Origin: Macrolepiota albuminosa | Taxonomy: Eukaryota; Basidiomycota; Agaricomycetes; Agaricales; Agaricaceae | Assembly: GCA_027475525.1 (NCBI GenBank) | Contig: JAMWFC010000091.1 | Span: 558,001-622,000, forward strand | Reading direction: 5' to 3' | DNA length: 64,000 nucleotides | Shown: one piece after another, positions 33,585-45,934 of the stretch | How the letters are laid out: every line of letters starts with the position of its first letter | Numbering within the stretch: the stretch's first letter is position 1 | Made by a program: the position numbers and the translations under genes | The notes under the pieces: generated by a model | The model's database searches: none | What the model was told of the DNA's origin: nothing | The model's input: only the letters and a program-made list of their open reading frames with translations

Positions 33585-35972
33585 GTGGCATCTGTCCATA
33601 CCATTGAATTTCAAAAGAGAGGACTTCTACATATCTATATCTTGATCTTTTTCCATCATCATGACAGGATCAAAGATGCAGCTCATGTGGACACTATTGT
33701 TTCTGCTCAAATCCCTGATCCAGTAACTCAGCCTCAATTTTATCAGGTATTGGCTTTACTTGAATTATCAATGCAATGACTTACTTTTGCTATTAGGTTG
33801 TTACTACCAATATGGTTCATGGTTTATATGGAGCAGACTTTTTCAATGCTAAGTGCATGGTAAATGGCAAATGTTCCAAGAGATATCTCAAGGAATTTCA
33901 GGAAGCTACCACAGTATAGTGACAATGGCTTTTCTCAATATGCCAGACCTAGCAATGGCCACTTTTTTTAAAAGCATAGTCATTGTTATAACAATCGTAA
34001 TGTTGTCCCATACAATCCATATCTCTCAGCCAAATTCCAATGTCATATCAATGTGGAAGTCTGTGCTTTAGTAGATGCAATTAAATACATTCACAAGTAT
34101 ATTTACAAGGGCCATGATAGGACAACTTTGGAGATTGCTAAAGATGAGAGGGATGAAATCAAAGAACACTTGGATGTCAGATACATTTCTGCTCCTGAGG
34201 CTGGCTGACACATCTTTGAATTCAATATGCATGCTGAATATTCTTCAGTATACAGATTGCCTGTGCACTTGGAAAACTAGCATGAAGTCTATTCCCCAGA
34301 TGATGAACCAATACAGGTGGTGGCTGCTAGACCTAATGCAGACAAGACTGCACTCACAGCTTGGTTTGAAGCCAATACCAGATTTCCCAATAATAACACC
34401 ACTTATCAGAACTTTCCAACCAAGTTTGTTTATGAAGCATCTAAACGGAGTTGGAAGGAGAGGCAGAGAGGGACAGCAATTGGAAGGATGTATTTTGCTT
34501 CACCAAGACAGGGAGAAAGGTTCTATCTCAGGATGCTCTTGACTGTTGTAACCAATGCAACTTCATGGGCTGATCTCAGGACAGTCAATGGCTATATCTA
34601 TCCCACTTATCAAGAAGCATGCAAGGCTCTAGGTCTTTTGGAGGATGATGCAGAATGGAGGCAGTGTCTCACTGAAGCTGCTCCAATCCAACTAGGATCA
34701 GCTCTCAGACAGCTGTTTTGCACTATTCTATTCTACTGTTCTCCTGCCACTCCTGAGGCTTTATGGAATGAACTCAAGCATTCTATTTGTGATGATCTTT
34801 GACACAGATTAGAACATACAAGGCAGTACAGAGACCAAGTCTTTACCAATGAAGATGTCTATGATTATGGCCTTTATCTCATCAATGACACCTTGATGAA
34901 TGTTGAGAAAACTCTGAAAGACTTTCCCAACATGCCAGAAGCTCAACAAAATTGGAATATAGTTCCAGGTAATTGGCATTTGCATAAAAGATTGACTTGA
35001 ATACTGATCAAACTATTCTTCTAGGCAATAGGCTTTTAGAAGATGAAACCAATTATGATGTTGAAGAACTAAAGCAAAGAGTGGAGGAGAACAAGGCCAA
35101 GTTCAATGGGGAACAACTGGAGACTTTCAATGCTGTCATAGACTCTGTGAACAACAATTTGGGCAGGATGTTATTTATTCACAGTGCTAGAGGATGTGGC
35201 AAAACCTTTGTCTGCAATACTCTGGCTGCTGCAGTTCGTTTCAATGGAGATGTGGCATTATATGTAGCATCATCTGGCATTGCTGCCTTATTGTTGGAAG
35301 GGGGTAGGACAGCTCATTCAAGATTCAAAATTCCCATTCCTGCTCTTGACACATCCATTGCCAATATCAAGAGAGGAACCCAGTTATCACAGCTCATACT
35401 TCACACCAAAGTTGTTATTTGAGATGAAGTTCCAATGCAACACAAAAATGCCATTGACTCTGTGGATTGTGACTTCAGAGACATCTTTGATAATGACATT
35501 TTCTTTGGTGGAGTTACTGTAGTTTTTGGAGAGGACTTTAGACAAACTCTTCTAGTGGTTCCACATGGACTTAGGCAGCAGATGATTGGTGCTTCACTCA
35601 AAAGAGGTTGACTTTGGGATCATATTCAAGTCCACTACTTAGTCCAAAATATGAGATTGGATCAGACTGCAGAGAATATTGCTCATGCAGCTTGGTTGTT
35701 GGATGTTGATGCAGGGAAAAATCTAGGACCTGGAGAAACAGTCAAACTGCCTGAAAGGATAATCTGTGATGACAATTCTATCATTGGATTGATTTCTTCT
35801 ACATATCCTGATATTAGTCATCCTCAACATGATCAGTATTACCTGGACCAGACTATTCTCTTTGGCAAAACTCTGATATAGAGGAGATCAATGCAGAAGT
35901 TCTAGAGAGGTATCCAGGGGAAAAAAGGATCTTACAGAGTGCAGATTCTGTTCTCTCTGATAACAGGAATCC

Positions 35973-36126
35973 TGATGGCCTTGCATTATATCCTGTAGAA
36001 TATCTCAACTCTTTGAAAGCCAGTAGTTTGCCTTTGGCTAAACTGGCTTTGATGGCCTTGCATTATATCCTGTAGAATATCTCAACTCTTTGAAAGCCAG
36101 TAGTTTGCCTTTGGCTAAACTGGCTT
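35973..36126. repeat. 77 bp tandem duplication in Helitron helicase
   Basis: Positions 35973-36049 equal 36050-36126, starting TGATGGCC. Confidence 0.95.
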
Positions 36127-37087
36127 TGAAGATTGGAGTTCCTGTCATGCTCCTCAGAAATCTGGATACAACCAAAGGACTTTGCAATGGAACAAGAATG
36201 ATTGTCACTCATATTAGCATCAGAATCCTTCGATGTTATATCATCAGTGGAGATGCCAAGTTTGCAGGTTCAACTGTTTTGATTCCAAAGATCAATTTAG
36301 ATGCCTTTGAAGAGGATTTGCTGATACCATTATGCAGGAGACAGTTTCCAATTCAATTGGCCTTTGCTATGACTATCAACAAGTCTCAAGGGCAATCAGT
36401 CAAGCAAGTTGGATTGGACCTTTGATCACTAATTTTTACACATGGCCAACTTTATATTGTACTTTCTTGATGCACATCAGAAGACCATATCAAGATAAAT
36501 TTGTTAGAAGAAAATACATCAAAAATGACTGCAAATATTGTATATTAAGAAATTCTCAATGATTTATAAATATAAGTGTAATTGTTAATTAACTACTTGT
36601 TACTAACTTTTATATTTTAGCATCTAACTTGATATTTGTTGATACTGTACTAATAGAATATATATAACTTGGAATTGTAGCATCATTTCTTGATAAATAT
36701 GAAACTCTTTATTTGTTAACAATGTACACTGGCTCAAAAAACTGCTCCAATGTTTGGCCTTTTTGGAAAGATTACATGGTGTGCAACAATTACCTAAGCA
36801 AAAAATTGTAGAAAATTGTATGACATACAACTGCATCCTGGCTTCATAATAATGTATAGATCATGTGATTTTGGACAAGAACTTGCTTATTAATAAATCA
36901 AACAAAATATTTAATTAATGGGGCAGTTTTTTGACTCACCTTAACTTTCATATTTTCTCAATACCTTTCAGCAGTAGAAGATGGAAACACCTTGTGGAAA
37001 GTATGAAAAATATCATGTGACCTTGCTTGTACTAATTTGACATGTTCAACTTCAATCAATCACCTTCTTAACATTCTATCACCATCA

Positions 37088-38476
37088 TGCAACCTATTTC
37101 TGCTGCCAATTGCTCTTCTGTTACTTCTCTCCTCAATGAGGGGTATTCTTAGCATCAAATCCAAGCAAAAACTGGCCTGGAAAAAGGCACTGTAGGGAGG
37201 ATCAGCAAAGAACTAGAGAGCAACAAAGAAAATCATCCTGGAGGTCATCCTTCTAAGCTTACAACACATGACAAACAGTCTATTATTTGTCAAATTACCA
37301 CTGGAAGCTGGATAATGCTGTTCAAGCTACACAGTTCATTAATTCTGTCATCTCCGGTCCTGTCAATCCTCAGACAGTCAGGAATGCATTGAAGGAGGCA
37401 GGTTGTTTCCATGCTTAAGGCTGCTCATTATGCAAACTGGACAGTGGAGAATTAGAAAAGGGTTTTGTGGAGTGATGAGACAAAGATTAATTGCATTGGG
37501 TCAGATGAGAAGATATATGTGTGGAAAATTCCAGGGAAACCACTATCTGACTGCATCACTACACCAACTGTCAAGCATGGAAGAGGAAACAATTTAATGG
37601 TATGGAGCTGCATGGGTTGGAATAGAGTAGAGAAGCTCATAGAAGTTCAGGGAAAGATGGATGCTGCACAGTATTGTGAGATTTTAGGTGAGGGAGTGGT
37701 GGAAAGCTTTGAGAAGTTGGAAATGGAGGAGGAAGGACAATATTTTTCAGCAAAACAACAACCCAAAACACACCTCCCAATAGACAACAACCTGGTTTTC
37801 TGATAACAACATCATTGTTGTAAGGGAAACCTCTAGAGGCTGTGGCTCAGTTACACAGCTGGCAGAGGGAGATCCAAAAAGAACAAGTCTATGGATTCCC
37901 TATGCAAGGTTGGACACTTCTGAGGCCTCTGAAGTGTGGGAAACAACTGTACAATACAACAAAACCTTAAAAACTTGAAAATTGCTTACACAAACAATTG
38001 CACAAATAAGGGGCAAACTCTGGCAAACTCTGGCTTATGTAAGTGGTCTAGAAGTGGTGCTGAGGGGCCCACACTTGTCTGAATGGTAGTTAAAGAACCA
38101 GAGCACCTCAAGGGCTGAGAATAGTACTAACAGATAGTCTTGAAAGAATAGAAACAGTAAAATGAAATAATGTTAGAAGAAATAAGAGAATGAATGAAAG
38201 GAGAGTGAAGAGATAAAGAGTGAAGAAAGGAAGAAATGAGGAGTCCCCTAATAATTGTGATATTCTAGCCTGTCCAATCCCCTGACAATCTCTGAGTTTA
38301 CATCAAGCACAAACTTTTGAAGTATGAGGTATACCCTAAAGAAGTGCATGAGTTGTGGGAGAGTGGTCAAGAAGTGGAATGAAATACCACCAGAGATATG
38401 CCAAAGCCTCATAGAAAGCATGCCTAAAAGGATCAAAGCAGTTATAAAGGCAAATAGAGGCCATACCACGTACTAG
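37088..38476 (+). pseudogene. Tc1/mariner transposase remnant
   Basis: It starts MQPISAANCSSVTSLLNEGY, with a stop near 37148 and later frame changes. WSDETKINCIGSD and GGNNLMVWS-like segments match the copy at 9987. The second Asp region is corrupted. A solo LTR splits it after FSDNNII, and it resumes with KYEVYPKEVHELWE, PPEMCQSLIESMPKRIKAVIKAN and a stop at 38474-38476. Confidence 0.85.
37819..38253 (+). repeat. solo LTR of family X inserted in the mariner transposase
   Basis: 435 bp from TGTAAGGGAAACC to GAGTCCCCTAATA, flanked by the direct repeat ATTGT (37814-37818 and 38254-38258). It belongs with the LTRs at 44576 and 45416 but lacks an internal piece of about 75 bp present in them. 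Confidence 0.85.
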
Positions 38477-38716
38477 ATATGAAAATTAGAGTAAATTAGA
38501 GTGGGTTAAAAAGCTGACCCAATGATTGAATATTTTGTTTGATTTATTAATCAGTGAGTTCTTGTTCAAATCACATGATCTCTACATTACTATGCAGCCA
38601 GGATGCAGTTGTATATTATGTGATTTTTTACATTTTTTTGCCTAGGTAATTGTTGCACACCATGTGAATCTTTCTAAGAAGGCCAAACATTGAGGCAGTT
38701 TTTTTGAGCCAGTGTA

Positions 38717-39665
38717 GTTGGGAGGTTTGGGAATGAAGCCTCCAATTAGCTACAAAATTCATGCTGAAGGCACAAATTGTAGCTTGTCTATAATATATAG
38801 GATCATGTCTGGGAAAATCTAATGCTGACCAAGGCTGACCAAGAACCTTCCTTTTAAGGTAATAACATAAGAGTTGGCTCATTTCAGCATTAGAAATGCT
38901 TAGAAGATTCCAAGAAAATCACTAAAAAATCAGAAAAAATTCAAAAACCATTGGTACACCAAATGAAATTTTTTTTAAAGATTTATAAAATGCTCGGAAA
39001 ATGTAAAAGAATTCCAGAAAAACTCAATTAGTCTATTTTTCAGAAAATATTAGTAGAAAATGCTCAAAGATTCCAGAAAAAATACTCAAAAATCAGGAAA
39101 AATTCAGAGGCTACTAATACACAACTTCTTAGTTTTTTTAAAAAATTAATAAATGCTTAAAAATCTGAAATATCCAAGAAAAATTCAATTTAGCTTATAT
39201 TAATGCTTTGAGAGTTGAAGAAACCGAACAGAGTGAGGTTGAGGCTGGGATTAAGCATTGAGTTGCAATTACTGAGGCCTTAACCAAACAGAGTGAGGTT
39301 AGGGTGGAGGCTTAGTTGGGGGGGGGGGGTTGGGGGGCAAAGCCCCCAATAAGCTATGAAATTTGTGCCAAAGGCACGAATCATAGCTTGTCTATAATAT
39401 ATGGGATGACACCTGGAAAATGATCTGATTAGTCAGTTCTAAGGCTGACAAAGAATTGCCTTTTTTGTTTGTTTTTCGGTCTGTTTTTGAGTAGATAAAA
39501 AAAAAGTATATATTAAATATAATTGTTACAATGTATGCTATCTCTTGGACACATGTGGAAGGTGTCCGGAGTCTGTGGATGTGGCCGAGGCCATAACGCG
39601 ATTTAGTGGACACCAGTTTTCATGCGTCGCGCGTTCTTTAACCAAACAGCACCAATTTTTCCATG
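38717..39665. repeat. Helitron-terminus repeats, two copies in tandem
   Basis: A unit occurs at 38717-38860 and again at 39313-39470. It has a G-rich/C-rich hairpin, then a longer imperfect hairpin (AAGCTATGAAATTTGTGCC pairing with GGCACGAATCATAGCTT), then TCTATAATATATGGGATGAC. The second unit continues to 39665 with sequence matching 29930-30065 of the Helitron leader. The arrangement looks like the 3' end of one Helitron joined to the 5' end of the next. Confidence 0.55.
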
Positions 39666-39810
39666 GTAAGGGTGATCCTCTCTCATAATAGGTAACCGAC
39701 AATCCTGCAATTGCAATGTTCACTTGGCCTATCTCTTGTTAGTCTTGCCAAACTCCTCTAACTATCTTCACATTTCAGTAGTTACCTTCATAATTGTATT
39801 ATTTACTAAT
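39665..39810. repeat. copy of the nir1 upstream segment
   Basis: It matches 6165-6310 in the same orientation, beginning at the point where the Helitron-like sequence ends (CCATGG, then TAAGGGTGATCC). It lies just beyond the 3' end of the P450 pseudogene. Confidence 0.75.
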
Positions 39811-41816
39811 CAGTAGATAAAATGGTGACTGCCAGAATCGTAAACAACAGGAGTGGATTTCCGGAAACGTATTCATATCATCAGATTGCAGGAGGTATAT
39901 CAGATATCAAAACTCTAACCCTCCTTTTCAACGAGTCAGTGACGCCACCATTACATTTCAGTGCGTCTTTGAAGTCAGCATGAGTCTTAGCGGGATGTGT
40001 TTCCACAGACCGTACTCCTGAAGATCGTCAATTAGAAACTATTTTTTGAAAATTTGATAGAAAAAACTTTCACCTGGTACGATTCGTCAAAAATGGTAGC
40101 ATTGAATTCGTCAGCGGGGGAGAGGTCAAAGTTACAGAGAATTGATGCTATCAGTATTCTGGAGTATGAACATAAGCATGGCTTGAAAGTGGTAAAACCA
40201 AGATGCATGCATGTACTTGATGTTTTGAAGTGCCAATTGCTTCCCGACACAAGATCCATATCCATGGCTAAAAGGCATGAATGCGTTTAGGTCGAATGGT
40301 TCCAAGCTGGAATTGAACTTTCTTTCCTCTTCAATCCAACGCTCGGGGATATACTTGTCAGCGTAGATGCCAAAGAATGATGGATCACAATGCATTGTGT
40401 ATACAGGGACATGCACTGTTGTCCCAGGTGGCACCCATTTACCACAGACAAAGGCACCACTAGGCCCACTAGTGCAAGGTGGACCTGAGGATTTCACGTT
40501 AGCGCATTATACAGACGGTCAAGGAGCTTTTGATAGATACCGAATGGGCCGGGTGGCATGATTTGAAGAGCCTCCATCACGCAAGCATCTAGGTAAGACA
40601 GCTTCATTACAGCTTCAATATCAAGAATTCCACTGGATACAGTCTTGGCAATTTCGTTATGGAGGTGATGGGCGCAATGATGATTTGTTACAACATGTCA
40701 AAGGAGAGTGATAACTGTTTGAGCACTCATGTCTGTGGCAGTGACGACAATTAAAGAAGCATCCACGGCTGCCTCGTCCGAGGTCAGGGATGGGCTACTT
40801 TCATTTAACTGTGCGAGCTCAGCCTTTTTCTTGAGTGGTCAAGTCAAGGCACCTACCAAGATTCCTAAGATATCTTTTTGCTTGACAGTTGTCTTCTGAA
40901 TTTCATCAACTTTAGCTTGTGTGAACTATGGGTCCACTAAATAATCAAGAAATACTGGTATTTCAAAAGAAACGGCTTACTGCCTGGAATGATTGAATCG
41001 GACTAGTTTGAGGTAGAAAACAAAAGAGATCACGCAGCCAGGGAACTTGGCCCATACCTAGAAATGATATGAGTATAGTCCATTTCAAAGAAATTCACGT
41101 ACAACTGACAAATATGACTCCTGTGGCTAGCTGTACATGCCTGATATGAGCACTCGCAGGGTTGTGCTGCCTGTACACACTGTTTCTAGCCATTTCTCAG
41201 TATCCTTTCCAGCCGCCATCATCTCAAATCCACCGGAGAATCCCATGTCACCCATGCTGTCCCTGTAATATTGGGGTGAGCAGTAATTTCTTGTCTTCCT
41301 TAGAGTAACAAACATGAAAAAAAAGATTCATCCAGTGATCAATATCAACCGGAAGTTTCTGGTTTGCGTAAGAGCGAAAAATGTCAACCAGTTGTGCAGC
41401 CCGAGCCTGTTGTAAGTGAACATCAGAATTTTCAAGTACAGGACGCACGTACCTCTACCAAAGGAATGAACGATCGCATAACGTCACCAGTGACAGCTTT
41501 AGTCCAGGCCTGCATCGCTTGTCAGATACTGCACGCCGGGCAAAAAGCAGTGTCACCTGACGCCTGTGAGAATGCACTTTTCTGTCCGTAACAGTTACCA
41601 AAGTGTCAGCCTTAGCCAGTGTGCCTAGTTTCAATGTCTATGTTAATCCCAGAGACCAGTTAAAGAACGTCATGCTTTTGTAGAAAGGTCCGTGGCTGAG
41701 TTGTCCATAAACAGTCTTGATCGCACTGGAAAGGTTTACGGACAACTCGTTAGGCCCTGGTCAGAAAGTGAGTTCCGTATCGCCGGAAGCATGAGTTTGA
41801 TTACACACCCACCCAT

Positions 41817-42835
41817 TGATAGGACCCCATACAGGATCAGCGCATCAACGGCAGGTGACAGCAATGCGGCACCAACTCGGGATACCTTAGCACGCACTAA
41901 TTATCCAATTTTGGCGATATTTGATGGCTGCGCACGGCAAGAAGCAGATCCGATCAGTGATAGCGCCGACGGCAGCAAGAATGACAACTGACAGATGGCA
42001 TCAGTCACTGACAACAGCGCTTAGGAAGAAGCCTGATGATCTATCAAAAACTGACGGACAGCTTGGCGTTTGACCTTGGCGTCTGACATCGCTTAGCGCC
42101 TCAATTCGGTGCCTGACATTGCTAAGCACTTTGGACAGACAGAAGGGTGATGGATTGATGATTTAGCACTGCGATCTGCCATTCGGTGCCTGACATTGCT
42201 AAGCACTTTGGACAGACAGAAGGGTGATGGATTGATGATTTAGCACTGCGATCTGCCGCCTGGTGTCGCTAAGGGTCTTGAATGGACAGTAGGGATCTGA
42301 AACCGTTGGAGCTTCCCCTATGAAATTTTCCAGTTTACCGCACTTTGGCAATGGTTGGTCACTGGCGACGGTGAACTCCTTGTAGTATATAAAGTACTTA
42401 CCGACTTGTACATACACCATCAGAGAACAACAGACCAGAGTTTACTGCTCCCCTTCCTTCAGTCTCCTCTATGCTCAAGAGCTCATTTACAGTCGGCAAC
42501 GTCAAGCTCGTCGGCAGTTGCAGACTTCATCGCTAGCCTTCGACTTATTCGCACCTTGCATCTACGGCAGGCATCTACAACGCTTAGACTTCGCTAAGCT
42601 TACTGCGTTCTTACCGTTGACATTGCCGCGTTTGCTTACCGCTTCTTCCTTAGGTGCTTTACCTTAGTGCTTTACACTTGCCGACCCCGTTACCGACTTT
42701 TCCCCATTTTTTACAGGTGCGTTCTCTGGGACCTGCCCGGGACTCCTCACATCACTTATAGCGCGCCCAACGCAAACTCTTGGTACGGTAACACTATTGT
42801 TACATTTGTTACTGACCAAACTCTTGGCGTCATCA
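41817..42835 (+). repeat. solo LTR of the gypsy family
   Basis: It starts TGATAGGACCCC and ends GGCGTCATCA, in the opposite orientation to the LTRs of the full gypsy element. It is about 942 bp once the 77 bp duplication inside is removed. It shows more differences from them than they show from each other. It interrupts a P450 exon, and I found no convincing target duplication. Confidence 0.9.
42104..42257. repeat. 77 bp tandem duplication in solo gypsy LTR
   Basis: Positions 42104-42180 equal 42181-42257. The other two LTR copies have this sequence once. Confidence 0.95.
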
Positions 42836-43282
42836 CCGTACCCATGCACCATGTGTAGCGTATAACCTGATTTTGCATCGTTTAATTGATCAATCATGAG
42901 AACAATGCAGCGGTAAGACAAACTCCTGAAGCTTTCGATGCCGTCCTCCTTTGACAAGAATACGATGAACCATCCACCATTTAGATGAACAAGCAAGAGC
43001 TGGGCCCGGAAACCTGGCGAGTGGATGCATCGGAGAAAGCCGATAAACGACGATAGATGTCCCGAGTGAAACAGAGTAGCTCAGAAAAGACAGAAAAAAA
43101 TTAAAAGCAAGCTTCCAAGCTTTGATACCTGGCGTTAAATAAGACACACTTGTGCTAGAGAGGGAGCAGAGGAGAATTGTTTCCAAAGAAAATCGTGCTA
43201 GCGATGGCTCACAGCACTTGTAATGCCTTTGGTTAATCTGGAGAGATAAAACAGTCAAATTTTGGCTTTCGTTCAAAGTCAA

Positions 43283-44037
43283 AATAAATTCACTAAAGCC
43301 ACACTGGTGATGGCAGCAAAGTAGATGAAGCCGGTCATGATGAAGGATACTGAGAGACTAGGAGACGAGAGATAGCCATCTATTTAACTTTTGTGAGACG
43401 CCAGAGCTCGCATATCCACGACTAGCGTTTGTTCGAAAGAGCCGGAATTGAGGCTGAAACAGCAAACTATCATGGACATCAATTGTGATAGAGCTCATGC
43501 TAATGGCGTGGTACAGATAAATGACCAACAGTTTCATTATCTCCATCAAGCTTGCATCCCGGGTTAGTCGGAGTTTAAATTGAAAAGCTTGTATTAGGCG
43601 CTAGCACTACTTTTATACAGCTTGTACGACGAAGTCCACTCTCAGTAAATTTCTCGACTTCTGATTCTTCTAGAACAACGTCATTTGTAGAACAAATCTA
43701 AGACTGATCAAAGTTTCAAAATTGACCGACTCGAGATAGTTGTTTTTGTCAACCAAAATTCCTCCGTCAGTATTATCTATGGTGATCTACTCATCCAGAA
43801 CTGCTGGGCTGGTCTCCGTAACCCGTCCTTTGGAACTTCTGGTGCTTGGAACTGGAAAGTCAATCCTGAATCTGGGCCTCTCTTCCTGCTAGTAACATTC
43901 AATCTACAAACACCCGATCTTCCCCCTTCTGGTTGCTAGTATGCTCTTGCTTTCAGCTTCTCTTTTTCCAGTTTTCTCAGGGTGGACACGCGGTGTGCCT
44001 CGTTTCACAGAAAGTTAGAAGAGTTAGAGCGATCCTC
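43283..44037. other. intergenic between P450 and transposase pseudogenes
   Basis: This probably holds the old P450 promoter and the lost start of the transposase gene. I see no other gene. Confidence 0.4.
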
Positions 44038-44575
44038 CATTGTTGTGGAATATTGTCAAAATATCTTCTTGCCTGCCATGGAAAAATATGAACACTCGAT
44101 AGCAAAGTATGAGGGTCCTGAAATGGAGAGAGTGCTGTCAACTCTTTAAGATGGTGAGAAGAAAATCATTTTTGTTTTTCAAGATGAGTCATAGTCCACT
44201 ATAAATGAATATAAAACAAATGCATGGTGAGTGACTGATTCTAGTCTGAGTAACTAAAACTCAACTCAGAATATAACTTACAGCCTTCAGAAAGGTGAGA
44301 CAATTCTTCAAAAGAAAGGCTGAGGCTGTCTAATTCACATTTCAGAGTTCATTACTCTTAAAACTGGTTGACTGATTCATCTTGATGCCAATGGCAACAT
44401 TCTCAATGAAGTTATAAAAAATCATTTATCTGGTTCAAATGGTGATGCATGGTGGGATGCACTCCAGCTAATTGAGCAAGTTAAGCATGCAATAGAAGTG
44501 TTTGAAAAGCAACACCCAGACTGCCATGGTCTATTTATTTTTGATCAATCTTCTGCTCATGGATCTGTCAGGAGA

Positions 44576-45084
44576 CTCCTCATTTCTTCCTGCTTTCACT
44601 CTTCATTCCTTCATTCTCTCTTTATTGATTCTTTTATTTCTGCTGCCATTCTTTTACTTTACTGCTTCTACTCTTTCAACACTATTTGTTGGTACTATTC
44701 TTAGTCCTTGAGGTGCTCTGATTCTTTAGCTATCATTCAGACAAGTGTGGACCCTTCAGTACCACTTCTACACTGCTTACATAAGCCAAAGTTTGCCTTT
44801 ATGACCTTCAAAGTCCAGAATTTTCCTGCCTTGTTTGTGCACTTGTTTGTTTAGGCAATTTTCAAGTTTTTAAGGTTTTGTTGTACTGTACAATTGTTTT
44901 CCATGCTTCAGAGGCCCCAGAAGTGTCCAACCTGGCATAGGGAATCCCTAGACTTGTTTTCTTTGGATCTCCCTCTGCCAGGTGAGTAGTTATTATGATA
45001 TTGTCAGTATATACTCTAATACACTTTGGATCTCCCTCTGCCAGCTGTGTGACTGAGCCATAGCCTCCAGAGGTCACCTTTACA
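44576..45084 (-). repeat. solo LTR of family X, minus orientation
   Basis: 509 bp, TGTCAGGAGACTCC to GGTCACCTTTACA on the plus strand, flanked by GGATC (44571-44575 and 45085-45089). Removing it rejoins the transposase reading ...SSAHGS and LPLNALKVF. Confidence 0.9.
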
Positions 45085-45415
45085 GGATCACTTCCTCTAA
45101 ATGCACTCAAAGTCTTTGATATAAACAAAACTGATGCAGGAGCACAGCAAACTCAGTGCAACACTATCATAACTAAGTTTAACCCATGTGCTGAGCACTG
45201 ATGAAAGCTTCAATACATGACTATTGACAATGAGAAATCTAAAGGGCTTAAGTGTGTCCTTGAAGAACATGGATTTAATGTGGCAGGTCTTTGTGCTAAA
45301 TGCTCACATATATGCTCTCCTGATAGCACTGGATGCTGCATGTACATCTTCTCAGCCAACAGGATGACTTCAAGAATCAGAAATCAATGTTTGAGGCTTG
45401 CATCAAAGAAGCCAA

Positions 45416-45934
45416 TGTAAGGGCGACCTCTAGAGGCTGTGGCTCAGTCACACAGCTGGCAGAGGGAGATCCAAAGTGTATTAGAGTATGTACTGACAAT
45501 ATCATAATAACTACTCACCTGGCAGAGGGAGATCCAAAGAGAACAAGTCTAGGGATTCCCTATGCCAGGTTGGACGCTTCTGGGGCTTCTGAAGCATGGG
45601 AAACAACTGTACAGTACAACAAAACCTTAAAAACTCGAAAATTGACTAACCAAACAACTGTGCAAACAAGGCAGGAAAACTCCGGACTTTAGAAGTCAGA
45701 AAGGCAAATTCCAGCTTATATAAGCAGTCTGGAAGCAGTGCTGAAGAGCCCACACTTGTCTGAATGGTAGTTAAAGAACCAGAGCATCTCAAGGGCTGAG
45801 AGTAGTACTAACAGATAGTGTTGAAAGAATAGAAACAGTAAAATGAAATAATGTCAGAAGAAATAAGAGAATGAATGAAGGGAGAGTGAAGAAATAAGAA
45901 GTGAGAAAAGGAAGAAATGAGGAGTCCCCTGACA
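45416..45934 (+). repeat. solo LTR of family X, plus orientation
   Basis: 519 bp from TGTAAGGGCGACC to GAGTCCCCTGACA. AGCCA flanks it (45410-45414 and 45935-45939, with one extra A on the left). A TATATAAGC box lies near 45717. It cuts the transposase after KSMFEACIKEA. Confidence 0.88.

Larger units (their letters stand above)
31777..36423 (+). pseudogene. Helitron Rep-helicase remnant
   Basis: The protein would nick and unwind DNA for rolling-circle transposition. The N-terminal Helitron domain is clear (DVICPHCQALHWNAEKL, FGMCCLQGQIDLP, FRINGELHHLTGALLP). Rep follows with PDLFITMTANPKWPEIEEAL. The HUH site reads RGLLHIYILIFF, so the second His is Tyr. The helicase has Walker A SARGCGKTF, Walker B DEVPMQHK, FGEDFRQTL and a C-terminal INKSQGQSVKQVGLDL. 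Many in-frame stops are TGA at places where Arg (CGA) or Trp (TGG) is expected, for example before DEVPM and after CDDL. Two 77 bp duplications add artificial breaks, but the gene is dead without them. Confidence 0.88.
29678..36724 (+). mobile_element. Helitron (rolling-circle transposon), decayed, right end cut by a mariner
   Basis: It starts at about TCTCTATATAATGCGACAAC, similar to the Helitron-like starts at 38788 and 39391 (TCTATAATATATGGGATGAC). It carries Helitron N-terminal, Rep and Pif1 helicase domains in order. The 3' hairpin is not seen before 36725, where a mariner is inserted; the hairpin-bearing sequence just beyond that element (38717-38790) may be the displaced end. The sequence is almost free of CpG. 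Confidence 0.75.
36727..38714 (+). mobile_element. second Tc1/mariner element, carrying a solo LTR
   Basis: It begins CACTGGCTC, ends GAGCCAGTG and is flanked by TA (36725-36726 and 38715-38716). The inverted ends match for over 80 bp (GCCAAACATTG, CACCATGTGAATC). The inner ends again carry the reversed end motif (GGGGCAGTTTTTTGACTC near 36919). It is related to, but clearly older than, the element at 9628. Its length includes a 435 bp solo LTR. Confidence 0.85.
39958..43282 (-). pseudogene. cytochrome P450 pseudogene, split by a solo LTR
   Basis: A paralogue of the P450 at 52686. From the N-terminus: a membrane segment, YRLSPMHPLARFPGPAL and GRHRKLQE. An exon reading GAWVR is interrupted by the LTR and continues as MG, then PNELSVNLSSAIKTVYGQLS. 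Further on are WTKAVTGDVMRSFIPLVE, DSMGDMGFSGGFEMMAAGKD, PERWIEEE and the haem loop FMPFSHGYGSCVGK. The last exons (FDESYQ, EYGLWKHIPLRLMLTSKTH) end at a stop at 39958. The K-helix reads EALQ where ExxR is invariant in P450s, a damaging change. I do not see a clear I-helix exon. The start is approximate (frame open from MTLNES at 43282). Function was lost through the LTR and point changes. Confidence 0.85.

Noticed and set aside
41811..42845. ACCCAT as target duplication of the solo gypsy LTR
   Set aside because: The right copy is five bases away from the LTR end, and the P450 paralogue shows the left and right flanks are simply adjacent exon sequence (WVR, then MG).
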